The translations under genes were made by a program, and so were the position numbers. A stretch of DNA of 64,000 nt, from the NCBI GenBank assembly GCA_032622095.1, contig CP136064.1:7681512-7745511 (forward strand). The letters run 5' to 3'. Shown piece by piece: positions 42,467 through 57,400 of this stretch; positions within the stretch are counted from its first letter, which is position 1, and each line of letters opens with the position of its first letter. This DNA is from Siphonodentalium dalli (lineage: Eukaryota; Mollusca; Scaphopoda; Gadilida; Siphonodentaliidae). The notes under the pieces were generated by a model, which was not told the origin of the DNA, ran no database searches, and saw only the letters and a program-made list of their open reading frames with translations.

Positions 42467-45400
42467 GTACTCAATATCATTTTCTTACAGTATGCCTATA
42501 GCCCTGATCAACTCACACAGGTACTGGATACAGTATGCCTATAGCCCTGATCAACTCATACCGGTACTCAATATCATTTTCTTACAGTATAGCTATAGCC
42601 CTGATCAACTCACACAGGTACTGGATACAGTATGCCTATAGCCCTGATCAACTCATACAGGTACTCGATATCATTTTCTTACAGTATGCCTATAGCCCTG
42701 ATCAACTCATACCGGTACTCGATATCATTTTCTTACAGTATAGCTATAGCCCTGATCAACTCATACCGGTACTCGATATCATTTTCTTACACTATAGCTA
42801 TAGCCCTGATCAACTCATACAGGTACTCGATATCATTTTCTTACAGTATGCCTATAGCCCTGATCAACTCATACCGGTACTCGATATCATTTTCTTACAC
42901 TATAGCTATAGCCCTGATCAACTCATACCGGTACTCGATATCATTTTCTTACACTATAGCTATAGCCCTGATCAACTCATACCGGTACTCGATATCATTT
43001 TCTTACACTATAGCTACAGCCCTGATCAACTCACACAGGTACTGGATACAGTATTCCTATAGCCCTGATCAACTCATACCGGTACTCGATATCATTTTCT
43101 TACACTATAGCTATAGCCCTGATCAACTCATACAGGTACTCGATATCATTTTCTTACAGTATAGCTATAGCCCTGATCAACTCACACCAGTACTCGATAT
43201 CATTTTCTTACAGTATAGCTATAGCCCTGATCAACTCACACAGGTACTGGATACAGTATGCCTATAGCCCTGATCAACTCATACAGGTACTCGATATCAT
43301 TTTCTTACAGTATAGCTATAGCCCTGATCAACTCATACCGGTACTCGATATCATTTTCTTACACTATAGCTATAGCCCTGATCAACTCATACCGGTACTC
43401 GATATCATTTTCTTACACTATAGCTATAGCCCTGATCAACTCATACCGGTACTCGATATCATTTTCTTACAGTATAGCTATAGCCCTGATCAACTCATAC
43501 CGGTACTCGATATCATTTTCTTACACTATAGCTATAGCCCTGATCAACTCATACCGGTACTCGATATCATTTTCTTACAGTATAGCTATAGCCCTGATCA
43601 ACTCACACCAGTACTCGATATCATTTTCTTACACTATAGCTATAGCCCTGATCAACTCATACAGGTACTCGATATCATTATCTTACAGTATGCCTATAGC
43701 CCTGATCAACTCATACAGGTACTCGATATCATTTTCTTACACTATAGCTATAGCCCTGATCAACTCATACAGGTACTCGATATCATTTTCTTACACTATA
43801 GCTATAGCCCTGATCAACTCATACAGGTACTCGATATCATTTTCTTACACTATAGCTATAGCCCTGATCAACTCATACCGGTACTCGATATCATTTTCTT
43901 ACAGTATAGCTATAGCCCTGATCAACTCATACAGGTACTCGATATCATTTTCTTACAGTATAGCTATAGCCCTGATCAACTCATACCGGTACTCGATATC
44001 ATTTTCTTACAGTATAGCTATAGCCCTGATCAACTCATACAGGTACTCGATATCATTTTCTTACACTATAGCTATAGCCCTGATCAACTCATACCGGTAC
44101 TCGATATCATTTTCTTACAGTATGCCTATAGCCCTGATCAACTCATACCGGTACTCGATATCATTTTCTTACAGTATGCCTATAGCCCTGATCAACTCAT
44201 ACAGGTACTCGATATCATTTTCTTACAGTATAGCTATAGCCCTGATCAACTCATACCGGTACTCGATATCATTTTCTTACAGTATAGCTATAGCCCTGAT
44301 CAACTCATACCGGTACTCGATATCATTATCTTACAGTATGCCTATAGCCCTGATCAACTCACACAGGTACTGGATACAGTATGCCTATAGCCCTGATCAA
44401 CTCATACCGGTACTCGATATCATTTTCTTACAGTATGCCTATAGCCCTGATCAACTCACACAGGTACTCGATATCATTTTCTTACAGTATAGCTATAGCC
44501 CTGATCAACTCATACCGGTACTCGATATCATTTTCTTACAGTATAGCTATAGCCCTGATCAACTCATACCGGTACTCGATATCATTTTCTTACAGTATAG
44601 CTATAGCCCTGATCAACTCATACCGGTACTCGATATCATTTTCTTACAGTATAGCTATAGCCCTGATCAACTCATACCGGTACTCGATATCATTTTCTTA
44701 CAGTATGCCTATAGCCCTGATCAACTCACACAGGTACTCGATATCATTTTCTTACAGTATAGCTATAGCCCTGATCAACTCATACCGGTACTCGATATCA
44801 TTTTCTTACAGTATGCCTATAGCCCTGATCAACTCACACAGGTACTGGATACAGTATGCCTATAGCCCTGATCAACTCATACCGGTACTCGATATCATTT
44901 TCTTACAGTATAGCTATAGCCCTGATCAACTCATACAGGTACTCAATATCATTTTCTTACAGTATAGCTATAGCCCTGATCAACTCATACCGGTACTCGA
45001 TATCATTATCTTACACTATAGCTATAGCCCTGATCAACTCATACAGGTACTCGATATCATTTTCTTACAGTATAGCTATAGCCCTGATCAACTCATACCG
45101 GTACTCGATATCATTTTCTTACAGTATAGCTATAGCCCTGATCAACTCACACAGGTACTGGATACAGTATGCCTATAGCCCTGATCAACTCATACCGGTA
45201 CTCAATATCATTTTCTTACAGTATAGCTATAGCCCTGATCAACTCATACAGGTACTCAATATCATTTTCTTACAGTATAGCTATAGCCCTGATCAACTCA
45301 TACCGGTACTCGATATCATTTTCTTACAGTATAGCTATAGCCCTGATCAACTCATACCGGTACTCGATATCATTTTCTTACAGTATAGCTATAGCCCTGA

Positions 45401-48400
45401 TCAACTCATACCGGTACTCGATATCATTTTCTTACAGTATAGCTATAGCCCTGATCAACTCATACCGGTACTCGATATCATTTTCTTACAGTATAGCTAT
45501 AGCCCTGATCAACTCATACAGGTACTCAATATCATTTTCTTACAGTATAGCTATAGCCCTGATCAACTCATACAGGTACTCAATATCATTTTCTTACAGT
45601 ATAGCTATAGCCCTGATCAACTCATACCGGTACTCGATATCATTTTCTTACAGTATAGCTATAGCCCTGATCAACTCATACCGGTACTCGATATCATTTT
45701 CTTACAGTATGCCTATAGCCCTGATCAACTCACACAGGTACTGGATACAGTATGCCTATAGCCCTGATCAACTCATACCGGTACTCAATATCATTTTCTT
45801 ACAGTATAGCTATAGCCCTGATCAACTCATACAGGTACTCAATATCATTTTCTTACAGTATAGCTATAGCCCTGATCAACTCATACCGGTACTCGATATC
45901 ATTTTCTTACAGTATAGCTATAGCCCTGATCAACTCATACCGGTACTCGATATCATTTTCTTACAGTATAGCTATAGCCCTGATCAACTCATACCGGTAC
46001 TCGATATCATTTTCTTACAGTATAGCTATAGCCCTGATCAACTCACACCAGTACTCAATATCATTTTCTTACAGTATAGCTATAGCCCTGATCAACTCAT
46101 ACCGGTACTCGATATCATTTTCTTACAGTATAGCTATAGCCCTGATCAACTCTCACCAGTACTCGATATCATTTTCTTACAGTATAGCTATAGCCCTGAT
46201 CAACTCATACCGGTACTCGATATCATTTTCTTACAGTATAGCTATAGCCCTGATCAACTCATACCGGTACTCAATATCATTTTCTTACAGTATGCCTATA
46301 GCCCTGATCAACTCATACCGGTACTCGATATCATTTTCTTACAGTATAGCTATAGCCCTGATCAACTCATACCGGTACTCGATATCATTTTCTTACAGTA
46401 TGCCTATAGCCCTGATCAACTCATACAGGTACTGGATACAGTATTCCTATAGCCCTGATCAACTCATACCGGTACTCGATATAATTTTCTTACAGTATGC
46501 CTATAGCCCTGATCAACTCATACAGGTACTCAATATCATTTTCTTACAGTATGCCTATAGCCCTGATCAACTCATACCGGTACTCGATATCATTATCTTA
46601 CAGTATGCCTATAGCCCTGATCAACTCATACAGGTACTCGATATCATTATCTTACAGTATGCCTATAGCCCTGATCAACTCATACCGGTACTCGATATCA
46701 TTTTCTTACAGTATGCCTATAGCCCTGATCAACTCATACCGGTACTCGATATCATTTTCTTACACTATAGCTATAGCCCTGATCAACTCATACAGGTACT
46801 CAATATCATTATCTTACAGTATGCCTATAGCCCTGATCAACTCATACCGGTACTCAATATCATTATCTTACAGTATGCCTATAGCCCTGATCAACTCATA
46901 CAGGTACTGGATACAGTATAGCTATAGCCCTGATCAACTCATACCGGTACTCAATATCATTTTCTTACAGTATGCCTATAGCCCTGATCAACTCATACAG
47001 GTACTCAATATCATTTTCTTACAGTATGCCTATAGCCCTGATCAACTCATACCGGTACTCGATATCATTATCTTACAGTATGCCTATAGCCCTGATCAAC
47101 TCATACAGGTACTCGATATCATTATCTTACAGTATGCCTATAGCCCTGATCAACTCATACCGGTACTCGATATCATTTTCTTACAGTATGCCTATAGCCC
47201 TGATCAACTCATACCGGTACTCGATATCATTTTCTTACACTATAGCTATAGCCCTGATCAACTCATACAGGTACTCAATATCATTATCTTACAGTATGCC
47301 TATAGCCCTGATCAACTCATACCGGTACTCAATATCATTATCTTACAGTATGCCTATAGCCCTGATCAACTCATACCGGTACTCGATATCATTATCTTAC
47401 AGTATGCCTATAGCCCTGATCAACTCATACCGGTACTCGATATCATTATCTTACAGTATGCCTATAGCCCTGATCAACTCATACAGGTACTCGATACAGT
47501 ATGCCTATAGCCCTGATCAACTCATACGGGTACTCAATATCATTATCTTACAGTATGCCTATAGCCCTGATCAACTCATACCGGTACTCGATATCATTTT
47601 CTTACAGTATAGCTATAGCCCTGATCAACTCACACAGGTACTGGATACAGTATGCCTATAGCCCTGATCAACTCTCACCAGTACTCAATATCATTTTCTT
47701 ACAGTATAGCTATAGCCCTGATCAACTCATACAGGTACTCAATATCATTTTCTTACAGTATAGCTATAGCCCTGATCAACTCATACCGGTACTCGATATC
47801 ATTTTCTTACAGTATAGCTATAGCCCTGATCAACTCATACCGGTACTCGATATCATTTTCTTACAGTATAGCTATAGCCCTGATCAACTCATACCGGTAC
47901 TCGATATCATTTTCTTACAGTATAGCTATAGCCCTGATCAACTCATACCGGTACTCGATATCATTTTCTTACAGTATAGCTATAGCCCTGATCAACTCAT
48001 ACAGGTACTCAATATCATTTTCTTACAGTATAGCTATAGCCCTGATCAACTCATACAGGTACTCAATATCATTTTCTTACAGTATAGCTATAGCCCTGAT
48101 CAACTCATACCGGTACTCGATATCATTTTCTTACAGTATAGCTATAGCCCTGATCAACTCATACCGGTACTCGATATCATTTTCTTACAGTATGCCTATA
48201 GCCCTGATCAACTCACACAGGTACTGGATACAGTATGCCTATAGCCCTGATCAACTCATACCGGTACTCAATATCATTTTCTTACAGTATAGCTATAGCC
48301 CTGATCAACTCATACAGGTACTCAATATCATTTTCTTACAGTATAGCTATAGCCCTGATCAACTCATACCGGTACTCGATATCATTTTCTTACAGTATAG

Positions 48401-51400
48401 CTATAGCCCTGATCAACTCATACCGGTACTCGATATCATTTTCTTACAGTATAGCTATAGCCCTGATCAACTCATACCGGTACTCGATATCATTTTCTTA
48501 CAGTATAGCTATAGCCCTGATCAACTCACACCAGTACTCAATATCATTTTCTTACAGTATAGCTATAGCCCTGATCAACTCATACCGGTACTCGATATCA
48601 TTTTCTTACAGTATAGCTATAGCCCTGATCAACTCTCACCAGTACTCGATATCATTTTCTTACAGTATAGCTATAGCCCTGATCAACTCATACCGGTACT
48701 CGATATCATTTTCTTACAGTATAGCTATAGCCCTGATCAACTCATACCGGTACTCAATATCATTTTCTTACAGTATGCCTATAGCCCTGATCAACTCATA
48801 CCGGTACTCGATATCATTTTCTTACAGTATAGCTATAGCCCTGATCAACTCATACCGGTACTCGATATCATTTTCTTACAGTATGCCTATAGCCCTGATC
48901 AACTCATACAGGTACTGGATACAGTATTCCTATAGCCCTGATCAACTCATACCGGTACTCGATATAATTTTCTTACAGTATAGCTATAGCCCTGATCAAC
49001 TCATACCGGTACTCAATATCATTTTCTTACAGTATGCCTATAGCCCTGATCAACTCATACAGGTACTCAATATCATTTTCTTACAGTATGCCTATAGCCC
49101 TGATCAACTCATACCGGTACTCGATATCATTATCTTACAGTATGCCTATAGCCCTGATCAACTCATACAGGTACTCGATATCATTATCTTACAGTATGCC
49201 TATAGCCCTGATCAACTCATACCGGTACTCGATATCATTTTCTTACAGTATGCCTATAGCCCTGATCAACTCATACCGGTACTCGATATCATTTTCTTAC
49301 ACTATAGCTATAGCCCTGATCAACTCATACAGGTACTCAATATCATTATCTTACAGTATGCCTATAGCCCTGATCAACTCATACCGGTACTCAATATCAT
49401 TATCTTACAGTATGCCTATAGCCCTGATCAACTCATACCGGTACTCGATATCATTATCTTACAGTATGCCTATAGCCCTGATCAACTCATACCGGTACTC
49501 GATATCATTATCTTACAGTATGCCTATAGCCCTGATCAACTCATACAGGTACTCGATACAGTATGCCTATAGCCCTGATCAACTCATACGGGTACTCAAT
49601 ATCATTATCTTACAGTATGCCTATAGCCCTGATCAACTCATACCGGTACTCGATATCATTTTCTTACAGTATGCCTATAGCCCTGATCAACTCATACCGG
49701 TACTCGATATCATTTTCTTACAGTATGCCTATAGCCCTGATCAACTCATACAGGTACTCGATATCATTATCTTACAGTATGCCTATAGCCCTGATCAACT
49801 CATACAGGTACTCAATATCATTATCTTACAGTATGCCTATAGCCCTGATCAACTCATACCGGTACTCGATATCATTTTCTTACAGTATGCCTATAGCCCT
49901 GATCAACTCATACAGGTACTCAATATCATTATCTTACAGTATAGCTATAGCCCTGATCAACTCATACCGGTACTCGATACAGTATGCCTATAGCCCTGAT
50001 CAACTCATACAGGTACTCAATATCATTATCTTACAGTATAGCTATAGCCCTGATCAACTCATACCGGTACTCGATATCATTTTCTTACAGTACGCCTATA
50101 GCCCTGATCAACTCATACAGGTACTGGATACAGTATGCCTATAGCCCTGATCAACTCATACAGGTACTCAATATCATTATCTTACAGTATGCCTATAGCC
50201 CTGATCAACTCATACCGGTACTCGATACAGTATGCCTATAGCCATGATCAACTCACACAGGTACTCGATATCATTATCTTACAGTATGCCTATAGCCCTG
50301 ATCAACTCATACCGGTACTCGATACAGTATGCCTATAGCCCTGATCAACTCACACAGGTACTCGATATCATTATCTTACAGTATGCCTATAGCCCTGATC
50401 AACTCACACAGGTACTCGATATCATTATCTTACAGTATGCCTATAGCCCTGATCAACTCATACCGGTACTCAATATCATTATCTTACAGTATGCCTATAG
50501 CCCTGATCAACTCATACAGGTACTCAATATCATTATCTTACAGTATGCCTATAGCCCTGATCAACTCATACAGGTACTCGATATCATTATCTTACAGTAT
50601 GCCTATACCCCTGATCAACTCATACAGGTACTCGATATCATTATCTTACAGTATGCCTATAGCCCTGATCAACTCATACAGGTACTCGATATCATTATCT
50701 TACAGTATGCCTATAGCTCTGATCAACTCATACCGGTACTCAATATCATTATCTTACAGTATGCCTATAGCCCTGATCAACTCATACCGGTACTCAATAT
50801 CATTATCTTACAGTATGCCTATAGCCCTGATCAACTCATACAGGTACTCAATATCATTATCTTACAGTATGCCTATAGCCCTGATCAACTCACACAGGTA
50901 CTGGATATCATTATCTTACAGTATGCCTATAGCTCTGATCAACTCATACAGGTACTCAATATCATTATCTTACAGTACGCCTATAGCTCTGATCAACTCA
51001 TACAGGTACTGGATATCATTATCTTACAGTATGCCTATAGCCCTGATCAACTCATACAGGTACTGGATATCATTATCTTACAGTATGCCTATAGCTCTGA
51101 TCAACTCATACAGGTACTGGATACAGTATGCCTATAGCCCTGATCAACTCATACAGGTACTCGATACAGTATGCCTATAGCCCTGATCAACTCACACAGG
51201 TACTCGATACAGTATGCCTATAGCTCTGATCAACTCATACAGGTACTCGATATCATTATCTTACAGTATGCCTATAGCTCTGATCAACTCATACCGGTAC
51301 TCGATATCATTATCTTACAGTATGCCTATACCCCTGATCAACTCACACAGGTACTCGATATCATTATCTTACAGTATGCCTATAGCCCTGATCAACTCAC

Positions 51401-54400
51401 ACAGGTACTGGATATCATTATCTTACAGTATGCCTATAGCCCTGATCAACTCATACCGGTACTCGATATCATTATCTTACAGTATGCCTATAGCTCTGAT
51501 CAACTCATACCGGTACTCGATATCATTATCTTACAGTATGCCTATAGCCCTGATCAACTCATACAGGTACTCAATATCATTATCTTACAGTATGCCTATA
51601 GCCCTGATCAACTCATACAGGTACTCAATATCATTATCTTACAGTATGCCTATAGCCCTGATCAACTCATACAGGTACTCAATATCATTATCTTACAGTA
51701 TGCCTATAGCCCTGATCAACTCATACAGGTACTCAATATCATTATCTTACAGTATGCCTATAGCCCTGATCAACTCATACAGGTACTCAATATCATTATC
51801 TTACAGTATGCCTATAGCCCTGATCAACTCATACAGGTACTCGATATCATTATCTTACAGTATGCCTATAGCCCTGATCAACTCACACAGGTACTGGATA
51901 CAGTACGCCTATAGCCCTGATCAACTCATACAGGTACTCGATATCATTATCTTACAGTATGCCTATAGCCCTGATCAACTCATACAGGTACTCGATATCA
52001 TTATCTTACAGTATGCCTATAGCCCTGATCAACTCATACAGGTACTCGATATCATTATCTTACAGTATGCCTATAGCCCTGATCAACTCACACCGGTACT
52101 CGATATCATTATCTTACAGTATGCCTATAGCCCTGATCAACTCATACAGGTACTGGATATCATTATCTTACAGTATGCCTATAGTCCTGATCAACTCATA
52201 CAGGTACTCGATACAGTATGCCTATAGCTCTGATCAACTCATACAGGTACTCGATACAGTATGCCTATAGCTCTGATCAACTCATACAGGTACTGGATAT
52301 CATTATCTTACAGTATGCCTATAGCCCTGATCAACTCATACAGGTACTCGATATCATTATCTTACAGTATGCCTATAGCCCTGATCAACTCATACAGGTA
52401 CTGGATACAGTACGCCTATAGCTCTGATCAACTCATACAGGTACTCGATACAGTATGCCTATAGCTCTGATCAACTCATACAGGTACTGGATATCATTAT
52501 CTTACAGTATGCCTATAGCCCTGATCAACTCATACAGGTACTCGATATCATTATCTTACAGTATGCCTATAGCCCTGATCAACTCATACAGGTACTGGAT
52601 ACAGTATGCCTATAGCCCTGATCAACTCATACAGGTACTCGATACAGTATGCCTATAGCTCTGATCAACTCATACAGGTACCTGATATCATTATCTTACA
52701 GTATGCCTATAGCTCTGATCAACTCATACAGGTACTGGATATCATTATCTTACAGTATGCCTATAGCCCTGATCAACTCATACCGGTACTCAATATCATT
52801 ATCTTACAGTATGCCTATAGCTCTGATCAACTCATACCGGTACTGGATATCATTATCTTACAGTATGCCTATAGCTCTGATCAACTCATACAGGTACTGG
52901 ATATCATTATCTTACAGTATGCCTATAGCTCTGATCAACTCATACAGGTACTGGATATCATTATCTTTCAGTATGCCTATAGCCCTGATCAACTCACACA
53001 GGTACTCGATATCATTATCTTACAGTATGCCTATAGCTCTGATCAACTCATACAGGTACTCGATATCATTATCTTACAGTATGCCTATAGCTCTGATCAA
53101 CTCACACAGGTACTCGATATCATTATCTTACAGTATGCCTATAGCTCTGATCAACTCATACCGGTACTCGATATCATTTTCTTACAGTATAGCTATAGCC
53201 CTGATCAACTCACACAGGTACTGGATACAGTATGCCTATAGCCCTGATCAACTCATACAGGTACTCGATATCATTATCTTACAGTATGCCTATAGCCCTG
53301 ATCAACTCATACAGGTACTCGATATCATTATCTTACAGTATGCCTATAGCTCTGATCAACTCATACAGGTACTCGATATCATTATCTTACAGTATGCCTA
53401 TAGCTCTGATCAACTCACACAGGTACTCGATATCATTATGTTACAGTATGCCTATAGCTCTGATCAACTCATACCGGTACTCGATATCATTTTCTTACAG
53501 TATAGCTATAGCCCTGATCAACTCACACAGGTACTGGATACAGTATGCCTATAGCCCTGATCAACTCATACAGGTACTCGATATCATTATCTTACAGTAT
53601 GCCTATAGCCCTGATCAACTCATACAGGTACTCGATATCATTATCTTACAGTATGCCTATAGCCCTGATCAACTCACACAGGTACTCGATATCATTATCT
53701 TACAGTATGCCTATAGCCCTGATCAATTCATACAGGTACTCAATATCATTATCTTACAGTATGCCTATAGCCCTGATCAACTCATACAGTTACTGGATAT
53801 CATTATCTTACAGTATGCCTATAGCCCTGATCAACTCATACCGGTACTCGATATCATTATCTTACAGTATGCCTATAGCTCTGATCAACTCATACAGGTA
53901 CTCGATATCATTATCTTACAGTATGCCTATAGCTCTGATCAACTCATACAGGTACTCGATATCATTATCTTACAGTACGCCTATAGCCCTGATCAACTCA
54001 TACAGTTACTGGATATCATTATCTTACAGTATGCCTATAGCCCTGATCAACTCATACAGGTACTCGATATCATTATCTTACAGTATGCCTATAGCTCTGA
54101 TCAACTCATACAGGTACTCGATATCATTATCTTACAGTATGCCTATAGCTCTGATCAACTCATACAGGTACTCAATATCATTATCTTACAGTATGCCTAT
54201 AGCCCTGATCAACTCATACAGGTACTCAATATCATTATCTTACAGTATAGCTATAGCCCTGATCAACTCATACAGGTACTCGATACAGTACGCCTATAGC
54301 CCTGATCAACTCATACAGGTACTCGATATCATTATCTTACAGTACGCCTATAGCTCTGATCAACTCATACAGGTACTCGATATCATTATCTTACAGTATG

Positions 54401-57400
54401 CCTATAGCTCTGATCAACTCATACCGGTACTCAATATCATTATCTTACAGTATGCCTATAGCTCTGATCAACTCATACCGGTACTCGATATCATTATCTT
54501 ACAGTATGCCTATAGCCCTGATCAACTCATACAGGTACTCGATATCATTATCTTACAGTATGCCTATAGCCCTGATCAACTCATACAGGTACTGGATACA
54601 GTATGCCTATAGCCCTGATCAACTCATACAGGTACTCGATATCATTATCTTACAGTATGCCTATAGCCCTGATCAACTCATACAGGTACTCGATATCATT
54701 ATCTTACAGTATGCCTATAGCTCTGATCAACTCATACAGGTACTCGATATCATTATCTTACAGTATGCCTATAGCTCTGATCAACTCATACCGGTACTCG
54801 ATATCATTATCTTACAGTATGCCTATAGCCCTGATCAACTCATACAGGTACTCGATATCATTATCTTACAGTATGCCTATAGCCCTGATCAACTCATACA
54901 GGTACTGGATACAGTATGCCTATAGCCCTGATCAACTCATACAGGTACTGGATATCATTATCTTACAGTATGCCTATAGCCCTGATCAACTCATACAGGT
55001 ACTCGATATCATTATCTTACAGTATGCCTATAGCTCTGATCAACTCATACAGGTACTCGATATCATTATCTTACAGTATGCCTATAGCTCTGATCAACTC
55101 ATACAGGTACTCGATATCATTATCTTACAGTATGCCTATAGCCCTGATCAACTCATACAGGTACTCGATATCATTATCTTACAGTATGCCTATAGCCCTG
55201 ATCAACTCATACAGGTACTCGATATCATTATCTTACAGTATGCCTATAGCTCTGATCAACTCATACAGGTACTGGATATCATTATCTTACAGTATGCCTA
55301 TAGCCCTGATCAACTCATACCGGTACTCGATATCATTATCTTACAGTATGCCTATAGCCCTGATCAACTCATACCGGTACTCGATATCATTATCTTACAG
55401 TACGCCTATAGCCCTGATCAACTCATACCGGTACTCGATATCATTATCTTACAGTATGCCTATAGCTCTGATCAACTCATACCGGTACTCAATATCATTA
55501 TCTTACAGTATAGCTATAGCCCTGATCAACTCATACCGGTACTCGATATCATTATCTTACAGTATGCCTATAGCTCTGATCAACTCATACCGGTACTCAA
55601 TATCATTATCTTACAGTATAGCTATAGCCCTGATCAACTCATACAGGTACTCGATATCATTATCTTACAGTATGCCTATAGCTCTGATCAACTCATACAG
55701 GTACTCGATATCATTATCTTACAGTATGCCTATAGCCCTGATCAACTCATACAGGTACTCGATATCATTATCTTACAGTATAGCTATAGCCCTGATCAAC
55801 TCATACCGGTACTCGATATCATTATCTTACAGTATGCCTATAGCTCTGATCAACTCATACAGGTACTCGATATCATTATCTTACAGTATGCCTATAGCTC
55901 TGATCAACTCATACAGGTACTCGATATCATTATCTTACAGTATGCCTATAGCCCTGATCAACTCATACAGGTACTCGATATCATTATCTTACAGTATGCC
56001 TATAGCCCTGATCAACTCATACAGGTACTCGATATCATTATCTTACAGTATGCCTATAGCCCTGATCAACTCATACCGGTACTCGATATCATTATCTTAC
56101 AGTACGCCTATAGCCCTGATCAACTCATACCGGTACTCGATATCATTATCTTACAGTATGCCTATAGCCCTGATCAACTCATACCGGTACTCGATATCAT
56201 TATCTTACAGTATGCCTATAGCCCTGATCAACTCATACCGGTACTCAATATCATTTTCTTACAGTACGCCTATAGCCCTGATCAACTCATACAGGTACTC
56301 GATATCATTATCTTACAGTATGCCTATAGCCCTGATCAACTCATACAGGTACTCGATATCATTATCTTACAGTATGCCTATAGCCCTGATCAACTCATAC
56401 AGGTACTGGATACAGTATGCCTATAGCCCTGATCAACTCATACCGGTACTGGATACAGTATGCCTATAGCCCTGATCAACTCATACAGGTACTCGATACA
56501 GTATGCCTATAGCTCTGATCAACTCACACAGGTACTGGATACAGTATGCCTATAGCCCTGATCAACTCATACAGGTACTGGATACAGTATGCCTATAGCC
56601 CTGATCAACTCATACAGGTACTGGATACAGTATGCCTATAGCCCTGATCAACTCATACAGGTACTGGATACAGTATGCCTATAGCTCTGATCAACTCACA
56701 CAGGTACTCGATATCATTTTCTTACAGTATGCCTATAGCCCTGATCAACTCATACAGGTACTCGATATCATTATCTTACAGTATGCCTATAGCTCTGATC
56801 AACTCATACAGGTACTGGATATCATTATCTTACAGTATGCCTATAGCCCTGATCAACTCATACAGGTACTGGATACAGTATGCCTATAGCTCTGATCAAC
56901 TCATACAGGTACTGGATATCATTTTCTTACAGTATGCCTATAGCCCTGATCAACTCATACAGGTACTCGATATCATTATCTTACAGTATGCCTATAGCCC
57001 TGATCAACTCATACCGGTACTCAATATCATTATCTTACAGTATGCCTATAGCTCTGATCAACTCATACAGGTACTCGATATCATTATCTTACAGTATGCC
57101 TATAGCCCTGATCAACTCATACCGGTACTCAATATCATTATCTTACAGTATGCCTATAGCCCTGATCAACTCATACCGGTACTGGATATCATTATCTTAC
57201 AGTATGCCTATAGCCCTGATCAACTCATACAGGTACTGGATATCATTATCTTACAGTATGCCTATAGCCCTGATCAACTCATACAGGTACTGGATATCAT
57301 TATCTTACAGTATGCCTATAGCCCTGATCAACTCATACAGGTACTGGATACAGTATGCCTATAGCCCTGATCAACTCATACAGGTACTGGATACAGTATG

